Assembly: GCA_958299035.1 (NCBI GenBank) | Contig: CATQJL010000223.1 | Coordinates: 1,916,359 to 1,980,358, forward strand | Reading direction: 5' to 3' | Source: Cylicocyclus nassatus | Lineage: Eukaryota > Nematoda > Chromadorea > Rhabditida > Strongylidae | DNA length: 64,000 nt | Translations under genes and position numbers: made by a program | The notes under the pieces: model-generated | Told to the model about the DNA's origin: nothing | Databases searched by the model: none | Seen by the model: only the letters and a program-made list of their open reading frames with translations | Shown here: positions 12,310 to 23,939 of the stretch, one piece after another | How positions within the stretch are numbered: the stretch's first letter is position 1 | Layout of the letters: every line of letters starts with the position of its first letter

Positions 12310-13560
12310 ACTGATCTCAGGCCCAGTTACACCTTCACCTTTCCAGGTCAAAAACGGTCAAATTCCCTTCACCTGTGGCCGCTTAGCCTACCCTGGGCTC
12401 GCCTACCTACCCGTGGGTTCGCCTAGTGGATAGACTAACCCATGGTCAGTAATCACGAACGCCTCCGCCACTAGGTTAACTTACCCAGCAGCCTTACTCA
12501 ATAGGTAGACTAACCCACGGTCGGTATTCAGGAACGCCCCTGCTGCGGGCGCCTCTGTTCACGCTGCTGACGTCAGTGCGTGGACATTGACGTCTATCAA
12601 AATTACGCTTTGGCGTCCTTACCGTGAGCATTCCTTACATTTTTGTATTTTTTCACAACTATATATGTACATCATTTCCACTACGTAATCACGGGCGTCT
12701 CCGCTGAGTTATCTAACTCAAAGCGTAAGTTTGCATTGTTACTATGCAAGTTAATAGGTATCAGACATATTTACTTGCAGTCGCGAATTATCTTGATACG
12801 TTTTGAGTGCTCCACCTCTTTTCCTTTGTTGTAAATAAGTTTAATTGAGTGAAACGTGCTTGAAGTTCGTAAGTGCGCTATCTAAGAATGAAGCCCCGAA
12901 CCTCTTGAAATCATAAATTCTCATTCTCGCTCCATCTATTTTTTTGCAACGTCTGTTTGGAGTCCTCTTGAATAGAGAAAATCCTGATTTTTTTTTGGAA
13001 AATGTATGACGCCAGTATTTCCGTTTGTTTTTTTGGTGAGAAAGCAAATATGCCCTTTGCTGCAAAAACTTTTCTTCACTATTGCAAAAAAGGCTTTGAT
13101 GTCTAGATAGGATTTAGTGGTTTTCTGGTATGACGTACTACTGCTCATAGCCATTGCAACTTCCTAGAATTATTTTAACATTGAAAAAACGGTCACATTC
13201 CTTTGTTATCCATTGCGATTCTCGTTGTGTGCTTGGGTAGTGCTTGGGTAAGGCGAACCCACGACAAGTGGGTACCGGAACCTACAAGTTCTGGGTAAGC
13301 TGTTTCGCGAATACCGGTATTGGGTAGGCTAACCCATCGAAGCTCGTTCGTAAATACCGGTATGGCGACATTTTTTGTGGGTTAGCTTACCCAGCGGTAG
13401 ACTTAATCCACTGGGTTCGCTTAGCCAGCAGCTTCGTGACTACCGGTTTGGTGGGTTGAGCCTACCCACTGGGTAGACTAACCCATTGGGTAGCGTTGAT
13501 GAATACGGCCACTGGAGCGGACCCCTGCTCTCCCTATCGCACCTATACTCCCGACTCAGA
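12310..13560. repeat. Region dense in a GGGTAGACTAACCCA-type motif
   Basis: Two clusters, 12380-12540 and 13240-13500, hold many copies of TAGACTAACCCA and its inverse TGGGTTAGCCTACCC. They flank an AT-rich stretch that contains GGCCG-type ends. It resembles a non-autonomous DNA element with repeated subterminal sites, but exact ends and a target duplication were not found. Confidence 0.5.
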
Positions 13561-13697
13561 CTTGTTTTGCAACTAAGAGAGGCCGTTTTGAAATAATCAT
13601 TTCAATCTGCTTCATATAATACTATCTCATGTAAAAGGCCACTGCCACTTCCCTTGTGAGAAAAAAGTCAAAGTGGAAATAAAACAAAAAAGTTATA

Positions 13698-14375
13698 CAG
13701 GGTGTCCCAAAAGTATGTATGCACTGTTTAATCGTTAATATCTCTCTTCTCAAGAAGTCTTTTGCCTTGCTTCAGGCACCGTTTTGTAGAGCTGGCTTCA
13801 ACTTAGATTTGCAGTGTAGAACGAATCATCCATCTCTCTTCATTACTGTAAGATTAGAGTAGAAACTTGAAACATATGGTGTTAATGTGGAAAAAGCTGC
13901 ATTTTCAAAATTTTTCAAAAAAATGTGAAAACTCATATAATAGGGTTTTTATGGACGCAGAGCTCAATACTCAACTATTACAAGATTGGAAAGCTTTCGA
14001 GCGGTGTAACCGCACTTTTTAGGAACATTGAAAAAATGGCCGCTACCTCTTACCCGGCATAACTCTTCAATGAAGCATCATAAAAAGTTGCCAACTTTAC
14101 AGCTAGAATCAGCAATTCTAATTAGCCTAGCGTAAAAGTTTTCAATCTGTTTTGTTTCCTTTCTGAGGCAAAATATGGCCTTTCATTTCTCAAAACCCTC
14201 TTTGAAGTTTCTACCGTAATCCCACAGTAATTAAGAAAGATGGGTGATTCGTTCTTTACTGCAAATCTAAGTTGAAGCCAGCTCTACAAAACGGTACCCG
14301 AAGTAAGGCAAAGGACTTCTTGGGAAGAGAGATATTAACGATCAAACAGTGCATACATACTTTTGGTACACCCTG
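13698..14375. mobile_element. Tc1/mariner-type fold-back MITE, copy 1
   Basis: Ends CAGGGTGTCCCAAAAGTATG and CATACTTTTGGTACACCCTG with TA on both sides (13696-13697 and 14376-14377). The arms mirror for roughly 170 bp, including GATGGGTGATTCGTTC-type blocks. It sits 75 bp upstream of the predicted start codon of the EB-module gene. A related copy lies at 62785-63473. Confidence 0.85.
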
Positions 14376-14421
14376 TATACAGTGTAAACGTTATTATTAT
14401 GTCTAAATTTTTTTACTATAA

Positions 14422-14435
14422 TTTATTTTTATTAG
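14422..14435 (+). promoter_or_regulatory. Candidate 3' splice site or trans-splice acceptor
   Basis: TTTATTTTTATTAG lies 14 bp before the predicted ATG at 14450. In nematodes such a site directly ahead of a first exon can accept a spliced leader or a 5' UTR exon. The sequence alone does not decide which. Confidence 0.35.
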
Positions 14436-14449
14436 AAAACCTCAAGGAT

Positions 14450-15588
14450 ATGGGTCCGACCAAACAGCGTGTTTCTATGGTCTTCCTTTTGACATCACTC
14501 GGTTGTACAGCTGGCAGAAGTGAGGTTTTGACTTTATTATAGCCCCGATTCGATTTTTCTTTAGATACTGTGGTCTCCCATCGATGTACTTAGTGTAAAA
14601 TTTTGAACCAGCTCTATTCAGTTAGAAAACAACAAATGGTACATCTGAATCAAAAGTTACATGATAATTTCTAAATTTTTCAGCACCGATGTTTGAAAAG
14701 TGCCAAACAAGTGACAAATGTGAGATAGGGACAGAATGTCTATACAACGTCTGCCTTCCACGTGCAGATCCAGTACCAGTGTTTGTCTACGATACACCAG
14801 ACCAGCAAGCTTCTCCGCATCCTATACAGACTACACATATTCCCGTGAGTCAGAAAAAAGTACACCAATATAATTTACCACCTTTAAACGACATAGATGA
14901 CAAAATGCCAAAATTATGTTAAGATAACTTTGAAATCGATATATCGAAGTTATCCTTTGCGTTCCGATACGACATTTCCGTCTCCTCTGCGCCAGATAGA
15001 GCAGCCTCATTTGGGATCGATGTTCCTCCAACACGATGCGCAACCTCCTTCCACCATACATAACGTGGTTGTTCAAGCACCACCTGGTACTGCTAATCCT
15101 TTGAAGACAGATTCTGTTCGCTGTCCACCTGAGCTGTCGCCAAGGTATGTAGGGAATATTTTTGTGCTCAAGTAAAATGAATTTTTCCGAGTTTAGATAC
15201 GTTTTTGGACACTGCACATGTGTGCCTATCAAGGGACAAACTAACTCACCTCAAAGATGTACGCCTTTCGGTCATTTTCGATCTCTTCCGAGCTCAAAAC
15301 CTTCCCCTACTCATGTTGAATATTATGAGAAATTTTACGCATAACTGGTACCAACTGCATACCCAGTTCCGTTATCCCCTGTTACACTATGATGAGCTTC
15401 ACACTCCCTGTGTCTTTGAAACACTTCCACGTCCTTCTATATGCCGTTTTCCTGACCCCTATATATCCGTAATCAGCGTGCGCACTTATCCCTCCATACC
15501 AACTTCCAGCTCCTCCGGCCAAACTCTGCAATTCGATAAATGCAATGAGCTTTTCTCAAATCAATATTATTCTCTTTATAACCATTAA
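14450..15588 (+). CDS. Secreted EB-module protein, five-exon model
   Basis: Unnamed gene; the model joins 14450-14519, 14684-14844, 14897-15144, 15197-15314 and 15367-15588 into 272 codons plus stop. Every junction is GT..AG and the reading frame is kept across all four, including split codons at introns 1 and 3. Residues 1-22 look like a signal peptide (MGPTKQRVSMVFLLTSLGC). Residues 30-47 carry C-x5-C-x5-C-x4-C, the spacing of the separate exon at 33876 and of EB modules in nematode and arthropod proteins. A second cysteine group follows at the exon 3/4 junction (CPPELSPR then YVFGHCTCVP). The rest is rich in Pro, Ser and Thr. I infer a secreted or cuticle-type extracellular protein with disulfide-bonded modules; the ligand is unknown. 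No AATAAA follows the stop at 15588, so exon 5 may instead splice onward. Intron 2 (weak polypyrimidine) and intron 4 (GTTGAA donor) are the least certain parts. Confidence 0.65.
14520..14683 (+). other. Intron 1 of the EB-module gene
   Basis: 164 nt, donor GTGAGG, acceptor AAATTTTTCAG. It splits a codon after its first base; A plus CA gives Thr and the frame continues. Confidence 0.65.
14845..14896 (+). other. Intron 2 of the EB-module gene
   Basis: 52 nt, donor GTGAGT, acceptor ACGACATAG, phase 0. Reading through instead meets a stop at 14920. Confidence 0.5.
15145..15196 (+). other. Intron 3 of the EB-module gene
   Basis: 52 nt, donor GTATGT, acceptor CGAGTTTAG. It splits an Arg codon as AG plus A and joins CPPELSPR to YVFGHCTC. 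Confidence 0.65.
15315..15366 (+). other. Intron 4 of the EB-module gene
   Basis: 52 nt, donor GTTGAA, acceptor CATACCCAG, phase 0. It removes the in-frame stop at 15342-15344 and enters a 73-codon open stretch. The donor is weak. Confidence 0.45.
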
Positions 15589-15604
15589 CTTTTACCTCTA
15601 TGTG

Positions 15605-15785
15605 TCAACAGCATCCCGTGGCTGAACCTTTGCAAAAATCGATACAATTGATAGAGATAAGCGATACTAACAACTGATACTGTACTCGTTCGGCTGCTCA
15701 TTTACTCTTCCCACCTGTGCCAACTCCCAGCCTTGTAGCTCATAGTTTGCAAAAAAATGATACCATCGATTTCGATTACTAACTA
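15605..15785 (-). mobile_element. Degenerate Helitron family 1 fragment
   Basis: TGTGCCAACTCCCAGCC then GTAGCTCA and TTTGCAAAAAAATGAT is the inverse of the internal unit of the Helitron copies at 57.8-59.4 kb. It has no ends and is diverged. Confidence 0.5.
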
Positions 15786-16081
15786 TAGTAAATTACGATA
15801 TCCGCCCTGAAGTGCACAGTCTGTGTTGATCACGTGCTCCCTTTTGCCGTAACAACTATGCATCTGCAGCGCTTGAGCGCGCAAAAAACTTCCATCGATG
15901 AGACAAATTAGAATGTTCAAGCGGCATGTTCGCGATCCGGCACGTAGGTAGCATTGCGCTCGAGTAGATCGGAAAGGGAGCACATCCTTCACACAGAATG
16001 TAGGTATGGAAAGTTTGGCCGGTTGGTTTAGAAATGAAATTTTCTGCTTGAAACATCCGTACACATACATAAAACATCTGT

Positions 16082-16385
16082 CAGTGGCGTACCCAGAATT
16101 TCCGTCCGGGGGGGGGGGGGGTAGGGGAAGGGATGAAGATGCGCAGCGTTGGCCATGCACTCCGAAGAAAACTTTTGGTATGCCTCCCAAAATTTTCGCG
16201 GGCCCGTAACTCCGAAATCTCAGAAATTTTTTCATAGAGCTAAAATGAATCCTTAAAAAAATTTCAAAAATTTTCTGATTGTCAACAAGTATGAGAAAGT
16301 CACTTGCAAATTTTTATAACTCATGTAAGTAACTTTCAAATTTTTCGCGACCCATTCTCGGCTTATTCCCCTCGGTACGCCACTG
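16082..16385. mobile_element. hAT-like family A element
   Basis: Inverted ends CAGTGGCGTACC and GGTACGCCACTG, with a G run just inside the left end. The sequence matches the family A copies at 30051 and 36553, but the flanks here do not form a clear duplication. Confidence 0.7.
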
Positions 16386-16394
16386 CATACATAC

Positions 16395-16747
16395 CAGCGG
16401 CGGATGGCGCCCTCCTCCCCCCCCCTCCCCGGAGGATGGGTCTCGAAATTTTGGAAAGTTACTTACATGGACCACAAAAATGTGCAAGTGACTTGTTTAC
16501 ATTTGTATATGATTGAAATAGATCTTAAAATTTGACAGTTCAAATTATCTCTATGTAGAAAATTTTCTGGCGTGGCTGCCGCCATGTCCCTTTTTTTCTA
16601 GATTTTGGAGTTATGGAACTGCAAAAGTTTTGAGAAGCATTCCAAGAATCTTTTCGGAGTGCGTGGTTAACGCCGCGCACCTTTGTTTGGAAAGTTTTTT
16701 GTCTCTCCCCCCCCCCCCCCGGGACGGAAATCCTGGGACCGCTACTG
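16395..16747. mobile_element. Family A-related element, reverse orientation
   Basis: Ends CAGCGGCGGATGG and CCTGGGACCGCTACTG. A C run lies near each end and the interior mirrors family A (TTGGAAAGTTACTTACATGG). The flanks ATACATAC and ATGCATAA agree only in part. Confidence 0.55.
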
Positions 16748-17299
16748 ATGCATAAATATGTAGTTACTTTTCCGTTATCCGGACCCATTTTTTCAAGAGG
16801 TTCTCATATAATACGCTATTCAGTTCAAGAACATTGTTTCTATTTTACGAGGACTGTCTTCTGCCACGTGTCAGGGAAAAATTGACACGTTTTGTTCCAA
16901 CATGTTTTTTTTAAATTCATTTCCGGTAAAGTAGTATTCTTTGGTCACCCAAAAGCTGTCCAACTGTTTTCTATACAAGCAAAATAATTTAGAACTTATA
17001 TTAAAACATCTTACTGCTTTCGGCAATGATTCAAAAATGTCTTTCTCTTTAAAGCCTGTTCGCCATGCGAGTCTAGTCAAGAAAGACTACGAATGATGGC
17101 TTGGAGTACCTTACTAATGCTTGTTTCGCTGCTTAGGTGGTGGAAATGTAGTGCAGTCCTCTACTCTAAGCAAGTCCAATCTTTTCATTAATAACAGGAT
17201 AACGTTATTTTTTTATGATGTTCATTCTTGAAATTGTTTCATCGAAAATGGGATCATTATTGGTTGAAAAAGAAATTGAACTTACGTCACTAAGTAAGT

Positions 17300-17990
17300 C
17301 GCCAAGGACTCAAGCTTGGTACGAATTTCATCAGTATTCTTTTTTGAGCGCAGTAATCTAGTACATTTTCATCAATGTTAGATTGGTCGGAATGTGGTGA
17401 GTGACATTCAGCATTCGATTTGACTGAGCATTGTCGCAGACATCCACGTTATGCATCCATTGATGGCGATGAAATGTCGTGATGTGTGCAGTATCGTGCG
17501 AGTTTTCATGTCAAGGATGACATAGACATGAACTGCACGTGCATTTAGGCAGGTAAATAGAAGTCCCCAATATTATTCTGTCATCTTATCCTTAGTCCGA
17601 TAGGAGAGCGGACCGAAAATGTTCTTTCCCACATTTTCGAAAGGATAATGTAGTTTCACCACTTTTTCTTAATCAGCATAGGAAATAGTGGAAGTACAAA
17701 AGGTTTGACGCAATATTTCTTGCAGTGAAAGCAATCATTGGAGATTACTTTCTTGACGGCTGAGCGCCCATTGGAGATACGTACCTTTTCTCGTAGTTCC
17801 GTTAGAGTATGGTTAACACCGCAATGGTTATTGATCGTATGCGTGTGAAGGATGAAAAGCGCGGTGATTCTGTTTTTGGTGAGAAAAGAATGATTTTCGC
17901 TTTGTTATGCAGTACTGCTCCAGACGTCCCAAAGTGTTTTGCTGCTCTTCTCGATTTTGTTACAAGAAAGCGTAGGACGAAAACGATGGT
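17300..17990 (-). pseudogene. BEL/Pao integrase remnant
   Basis: The minus strand carries an H2C2-type zinc-binding region: NNHCGVNHTLTELREKV, then a lysine-rich link and CFHCKKYC. Downstream is a degenerate catalytic core with the typical phrases LLFTCLNARAVHVYVI and RHFIAING. Stops and frame changes separate the blocks. It lies 3' of RNase H, as in other BEL/Pao elements. Confidence 0.7.
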
Positions 17991-18394
17991 TAGCAGTTAC
18001 TTCCAAGTGCTAAAGGATGTCTCAACAAATGGCGGCAAGCATTTCTTCTCTTCTGTTGTTGTGAGTTGCGCAATGTTGGTTGGTAATGACACTAAAGAGG
18101 TTTGGGTCTCTGATGTTTTGAGGCGCTGTTGTCCTGGTGAAGAAGTTGTTTTCTTTAGCAATCCTTTAAGGGGTGAGAACCAATCTGATTTATCTTAAGT
18201 AAGAATTTTCGGACCATGCTACCACAGTGATGATTGTGATAGTTTGGTTATAGCGGCTCCCCGAGAAGCGATATCCGCCGGGTTTCCAATCTGTGAAGAT
18301 ATATCTTACAATTAGTATGACGACGGGAGTCAGCTCTTGGATGGTTTTTGATTCTGTTGCATACAAAAACAGGCAGTTCTTTCCGACTTTGTGT

Positions 18395-18667
18395 CTAATT
18401 TAGAGCAATCGCGCTGTCGGACCATAAGAACTTTCGTTTGTAGACATCTAACTGCTTGGCAACAAAGTTGAGTAAATTAGTTCCTATGACAAAAACGGAT
18501 AGTTCCAGTCGTGTTATAGTAACCGACTGACGCGGAGGAGCTAGGCGCGATTTTGACATGATGAAGGATGCTTTATGTGGAGGCTTTGCGAAGACTTGAA
18601 CAAGATATGCTGTTGCACAAAAGGCGTTTTTCGAAGCGTCGGTGAATACATGAAGATCGAACTGCAT
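18395..18667 (-). pseudogene. BEL/Pao RNase H-like fragment
   Basis: 90 open codons contain HVFTDASKNAF, then SKSRLAPPR and ITRLELS, then LWSDSAIALN. These are the hallmark blocks of the RNase H region of BEL/Pao polyproteins, including the catalytic Asp of TDAS, the Glu of RLEL and the Asp of SDS. The frame closes just after the last block. Confidence 0.85.
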
Positions 18668-18792
18668 GGTTGAATTGTCGCAGTTTTCGAGTAGTCTGCG
18701 TTTTATTTTCAGTGTAAGTGACGTATATTGATTATTGAGTTCTCTCCATTCTTCGACTTTTTCTCCTGGTAATGGATGGTCCCATTTGAGTT

Positions 18793-19240
18793 CTACCTTC
18801 CACAGAGAAGGAATAGTTTTCCAAGGAATGTGACAGAAGTGATGAAGCCTAGTGGGTCGTAGATGCTGGCTATTTCTTTCAGGAATTTTCTTTTGGTCGG
18901 TAATTCCTTCTGCAGGTGTTTAGGAGAGAGTGATTTTATTGTGGAATTATCGCAGTGGATTTCAAGCAGCTTCTGAACTGCTGCGATTTGGCTTTTTTCT
19001 TTGGTCATGAAGAGTTCGTTGAGTTCCAAAGAGTTACTGACGTATGTTCGTAGATTCATTTTTGCTTGAACGAAAAGTTTTCTAGAGTCGTTGTAGTAAG
19101 TCATACCTTCTTCTATGCTTGCGACTCCATGGAATACGTTATCCACGTACGTGTTTCTTAGGGGAGGACTTGCAGGAGGAACCAAAGGCCTAGCCGGCAG
19201 TGTCCGCAGGAGATAATTAGAGGCGCGAGCACTGCGCCGG
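18793..19240 (-). pseudogene. BEL/Pao reverse transcriptase, C-terminal part
   Basis: Contains NTYVDNVFHG, the YVDD-type active-site box in its YVDN form, followed by EGMTYYNDSRKLF, AKMNLRTYVSNS and KRKFLKEIASIYDPLGF. These are standard for the palm, thumb and connection of BEL/Pao RT. A frameshift separates it from the N-terminal half. Confidence 0.85.
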
Positions 19241-19850
19241 AGATTTGGCCAGGATCCAAGAAAACTTGGCAGGAATCCATAAATGTTCGTCAGAAAATTT
19301 ACCTCGTAACTTCGCTGGGGAAAACGCTAGAGAGATAAATGGGGCAGTTTTGTAATCTGCGTTTTCAGCCGCATTTATAGGAGTAATAAAAGCGGATTTC
19401 ACTTTTCATTTACATTCAATCTTTGAATATGATTATCCCCAGAAAAACATTAGCTACGTCGAAATACTTATACTCAAGTTTCAAAATTTTTAAGAATTAT
19501 TGAATGTCAAGAAACCGAAGTCGTCAGATCGTGACGCTGAAAATGGGTAGTAGAAAATTGAAGATTAAGAAATTGTTCACGAAATCTTGCTCGAATTCAG
19601 ATCATGAACTATCTGAGAATCATAATGGTAAATCTACAACTTACAGAAAATTTTACATCAATGTGATGCAAACTCTCAATTTCTGAAAAATTTCCAATTT
19701 GGTTCAAACACAATTTTGCAATCATTTGATTTATCAATTCAAGGTTTCATCTTGGACTGCTGACTTTAAGTTTACTTTCCCTTCCATTTTCCAACTTGAA
19801 TTGTGAAAATTCTTTATGGCGAGTTTTTCGAATGACAGTTATTTCATTAA

Positions 19851-20249
19851 AGGCAGTGTCCACGCAGATTTGGAGCTGCTCAGTTCCAACAGTTTACTGA
19901 AGCGGGCTCCTCATGCAGACCATAGCCCGGTTTCGAGTGCAAAATATTGCTTGTGAAGCGAGTAAACCGCTTCACAAGTCTGAACAGATACGCCCCTTTA
20001 TTTGTACCGAAGCAGGGAATCCGACTGGGACGCCGCCGTTGCGACGCTGTCATTGGCTGCAACCACGCGTCCCGGCACGATTACTTGTTTCGGTACGGAC
20101 AAGGGGGCGTCTCTGTTCAGACTTCTGAAGCGGTTTACTCGCTTCACAAGCAATATTTTGCACTCGAAACTGGACTATGGTCTGTATGAGGAGTCCGCTT
20201 CAATAAAATGTTGGAACTGAGGAGCTCCAAATCTGCGTGGACACTGCCT
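19851..20249. mobile_element. TTAA-flanked fold-back element inside RT
   Basis: Inverted ends AGGCAGTGTCCACGCAGATT and AATCTGCGTGGACACTGCCT, with TTAA on both sides (19847-19850 and 20250-20253). Arms of about 130 bp match closely. TTAA duplication fits piggyBac or Kolobok; a related end pair is at 34949-35382. Confidence 0.85.
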
Positions 20250-20399
20250 TTAAGAGAAGCCATGAAAAGTGGATTTCAAAACTTTTACTCGTATTTTCCG
20301 TGCTTTTTCCCAAGCAGAGTTATAAAATAAGTTTTCATATGGTCTCCTTCAAGTTTCTTTGCTAAGTTGTTTTTAATCCCTGCCAAATATTCCCCACAG

Positions 20400-20940
20400 T
20401 TCTTGCGCTCTTAATTGCCTCCTGCGGATATGGTGGCAGGGCCTTTGGTTCCTCCTGCTACGCCGCCTTTCTTAGGAGGTCTTGGGATGGAGAAGATGAC
20501 ACTGTAGTCAGATGATGATGAATGGTGCCGGAGAGAAAGAATGGAGAGTATATGAGGCCAAACAAGACTCGCGTAAATCTGTACGTGAATTACATTCTCG
20601 GACGGGAAAGGTTTGGACACATCGTGTAGCCATAAGAAGCGCGTGTAATTCCTGCTCGGCCTACCATCAAGAATGCTTCAACATCGCTGATGTTTAAAAT
20701 CTTCGGAAACCCGCAGCGCATCAGGATACTTGCTAGATCTGGGAGTAGTACGGGTCCTCGGTACAGAATCTCATTTATGCTCGGACTTTATTTCGGTTTT
20801 GCTGATCCGTCAAATACAACGAATTTCTCGATCCATTTTCGGGACATTTTTAATGATTCCTCGTTCGAGCTGCTCCTTGAAGATCTTGCTGTATTCCTCC
20901 ATATAGCCTGTGTTTTTGATCAAGCATTTTACTAAGCTTT
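20400..20940 (-). pseudogene. BEL/Pao reverse transcriptase, N-terminal part
   Basis: The minus strand reads KFVVFDGSAKPK, then MNEILYRGPVLLPDL, and further on YRFTRVLFGLIYSPF followed by GTIHHHL. VVFDGSAK and the FGL.SPF..GTIHHHL box are diagnostic of BEL/Pao RT. One-base shifts interrupt the frame. Confidence 0.8.
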
Positions 20941-21051
20941 CAGTCTGGAGTATGCTATGGTGTAGTTATCCGGTAATGTAGACGGATCGAATTTGAACGG
21001 AAGTTTGACAATACATCGTTGTTCCTTTGAATCAAAAGCGACTTTCATATA

Positions 21052-21854
21052 TTAGACTGGAAACTAAGTTTTGCAACTGCTTTCATAACTCTGTTCTCTT
21101 TGAATATGGCGCACTCAACCTTTGGCAGTATTTGAAGCGTAATGTTAGCTAAAATCTTCCAGAACTATTTAAATTTTGAAATAGGATTAGAAAATTTCCA
21201 GGCATTTTTCGAAAACTACTGAATTTTGAGAATTTTTGGGGTTATAACCCAAAATTAAGCTTTTAGCAGCCTAGGCCATGCGCAATAATCCGAAATCGTG
21301 TGCGAGTTGTTGCTAGAAGTCAATCATTCAGCTTAATAAAAAAGAAATAAAATTTAGAAGCAAGTCGTGATTTGGCGCCCTCACAAATCCGAGTGAGTCG
21401 CTGTACGCAAGACTGCTGGGGACAACCTTCAATGACTAAGGAGTTAGAATCACAAAAATCTCCGACCCTTTTACATACCGAGGTTCTTTAATCTGCTAAA
21501 CACGAATGTCATATTTACTTGTTGAATGAACGCCTCTTCCCTTGGAGTGAGATCGTACATCGTATACCTATTGTAAACTTACAAAAAAGCATTTATCACG
21601 CAACTTCAGTATTATTTCCTTGATCATCATGTCGGGTAACCCTCCTATGGCAATCTTCAGCCAAATCTGTCGAATTCTATAATTTTCTCTTTATACCATA
21701 TATCTACCGTAACCCTCAGTGCGGCGTCGGATTTGGTAGAACAAGCTGTGCTTGTAGCTCGCGTCATAGCCAACACAATGAAAAAATTTGAGTGTGCCAT
21801 GTTAAGTGAAAGGAAAGTTATTGAACGAGTTGCAATACTTAGTTTCCAACCTAA
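21052..21854. mobile_element. Mariner-type MITE inside pol
   Basis: Ends TTAGACTGGAAACTAAGT and ACTTAGTTTCCAACCTAA with TA on both sides (21050-21051 and 21855-21856). No transposase. Confidence 0.8.
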
Positions 21855-22079
21855 TATCATCATCTTTCTGCGTAAGATCATGATGCCTATTGACTCCAGA
21901 TTCTAAAATTTGCTGGCAAGTTCAGTAAGCTTGTCGTGATGGATAGGGTTGAAATTATCGTTACGAGCGCAAAGACTTGTGCATCTATTGTCTTTTAGAT
22001 TCAGCAGCTTGCCTGTAAGGATGTTGCTCAAATTGGTGTGAAGTAGGCTGCATCCGGAAGTTCAGGTCACGTAGAAGTC

Positions 22080-22601
22080 ATCTGATAGGATCATTTCCCA
22101 ACAGTAATCGCTGCCGATGAGAAGTGATGGCTTGCAATCTGAAACTATAAAGTCGGCGGTTTGGATTCCTTGAGCATGCTGGATTTGTGCGAAACTTCCT
22201 CTGATTGTTGGTAGAGATTTCACTTCGAGTACTTCCTTGATTGGTGCTGATTCCGATTTTATGGTTTCTCGATTTTAGTTGGAGGAGACTTTTGCTTCCG
22301 AAGGTAGATACGAAGATTTTCTCGGTCGAAAGCGTGGGTAGTTGTAGAATTGCGGCTGTATCATTGGTGATGTGAGAATGACTTGAGCCGGAGTCGAGAA
22401 ATGCTGTTGTTTGTACTCAAGGAGAAACGTTTGATGGGCTGTAGAGTTTGACGGTAGCACACATGAGGGCCACTCGGGTTTGGGCTGTCGATGTGGAGGC
22501 AATGTGGAGCTGCAAGTGAATATTGTTGTTGGAGTCGTATCTTCACCAATCTCTAGCACAGGAGTAGATGCGGGAGCTTCTTCAAGGTGATATTTGCACA
22601 A
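22080..22601 (-). pseudogene. BEL/Pao aspartic protease remnant
   Basis: The minus strand reads AFLDSGSSHSHITNDTAA; DSG is the retropepsin active-site triad. The surrounding open stretch fits the DUF1758-type protease of BEL/Pao elements. Frameshifts flank it on both sides. Confidence 0.75.
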
Positions 22602-22656
22602 TGTTGCCGCTCAGGATACGTTCGTGGTTTATGCGGCTTGTCATTTAGGCGATTCC

Positions 22657-22881
22657 TTAAGTCTGTTTTTGGTCGTTGTTGAAGTTGTTGTTGTTGAGGC
22701 TGAGAAAAGCACATGGATGTGTGATGATGTCGTTTGCAGTATTTGCAACCTTATTTCGACATGCATTCTTTTGTCGAATGATATTTGATAGGCAATTGTA
22801 ACACAGGCGTTGCTCTTTTGCTTGACGATTGCGGCGGTAAAGAGTCGGAAATACGTCGCAGGAAATGGCGGAGTGGTTCAC
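22657..22881 (-). pseudogene. BEL/Pao gag zinc-knuckle region
   Basis: The minus strand shows RLCYNCL, then RQKNACRNKV and ITHPCAF, followed by an Asn/Gln-rich stretch. This resembles the cysteine/histidine knuckles at the end of BEL/Pao gag, with some metal ligands lost. Confidence 0.7.
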
Positions 22882-23202
22882 GTGATCGAGATAAGATGGT
22901 TTTATTTGTTGCTGTGGAGATCATTTTGCATTTTTCCGGTATTTAAAAGTGGCGTTGACGCTGACGTACGGGCTTTGTTCCGGGTTGGACATTTTGCTAT
23001 GGAAGTTTATCTCGTATAAGGTGGTATCTTTACGTACGATGTCGGTGAGTCGATGGAGAAGTTCGGTTGGGGAAAAGTTGTGATCATTCGCTGTTTTGTC
23101 GTAGATTCTGCTTCGAACGCGAGCTGGTAATTTGTTCAGTAGTATAGCGCCAGGTGCTGTTTCAGAATCATCATTTTAACGGAGAATTGTCGCAATATTT
23201 CA

Positions 23203-23912
23203 TACCAGTGCGTCACCTCTGCTTCGCAGAGGCTCGCACTGGCCCTACTTTCTGTATGCCTTACTCATTCCCACATAATAATGACATTGAAACTCACCGC
23301 GCTATGCAGGCTATCACGAATGATTTGTAAACAGTTACTCATTCCGAGAACTTTTTTGTGTGAGATCGGTATTTTCGCGTGGATGGAGCTTTTCCGAGAA
23401 GAATAAATGCAAATTTGAATCGGTTTCTGGAGTTTTCATGGTTTGGTAGCCACAATAACGACGATGATCACCGTGGGTTACATCTCTGTGCAAAATTCTT
23501 CTCAAATGATCAGGTAAAATCTTAGCAAATTGAACATTTACACAACTAATTGTTTTCGGCGCCATTCGTAAAGTAATGAACTTTAGTTCAATTTTTGGGC
23601 TAAAGCCCATGGTTTGCACATTAGCTTGTTGATCGTATCCATGACTTCGCAAAAAGTGGTGGTACAGGCCCGTTTTTGCTGGCCAGAAGCCAAGTGGACC
23701 CGTTCGAAGCGCTGTTTTTGGGGATCCACTCAGCGGATCCGCTCGTGCTTCTGCATAGCGGACTTTCATGCAGCTAGCTTGCGCCATGCAAAATTTGGGC
23801 TCCGGACGTTGGCTGGAACACGCTCCTTTTTTTCGTAACGGACAGACAGACACACACACAAAAAAGCGTAAACACCCTTAGCCCGTTATTATAAGTTATG
23901 ATCTGCCATCTT
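23203..23912 (-). mobile_element. Helentron-like family 2 element, copy 1
   Basis: Read on the minus strand it starts with a TATAATAACGGG-type end and a TGTGTCTGTCTGTCCG tract, and finishes with a hairpin (GCCTCTGCGAAGCAGAGG) just before CACTGGTATG. A simple-repeat 5' region and a 3' terminal hairpin fit Helitron/Helentron structure. A shorter copy is at 51640-51892. The host BEL/Pao gag carries GGAGAATTGTCG on both sides. Confidence 0.55.
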
Positions 23913-23939
23913 GGTCGCGCTTAAGCAAATAATCGATAA

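Noticed and set aside
15605..15785. Possible further exons after the EB gene (two similar LQK..I-type peptides)
   Set aside because: The similarity is explained by a degenerate Helitron unit in reverse orientation.
17809..18198. 129-codon frame on the plus strand
   Set aside because: It is the antisense of the BEL/Pao integrase linker, where the minus-strand reading gives known integrase motifs.
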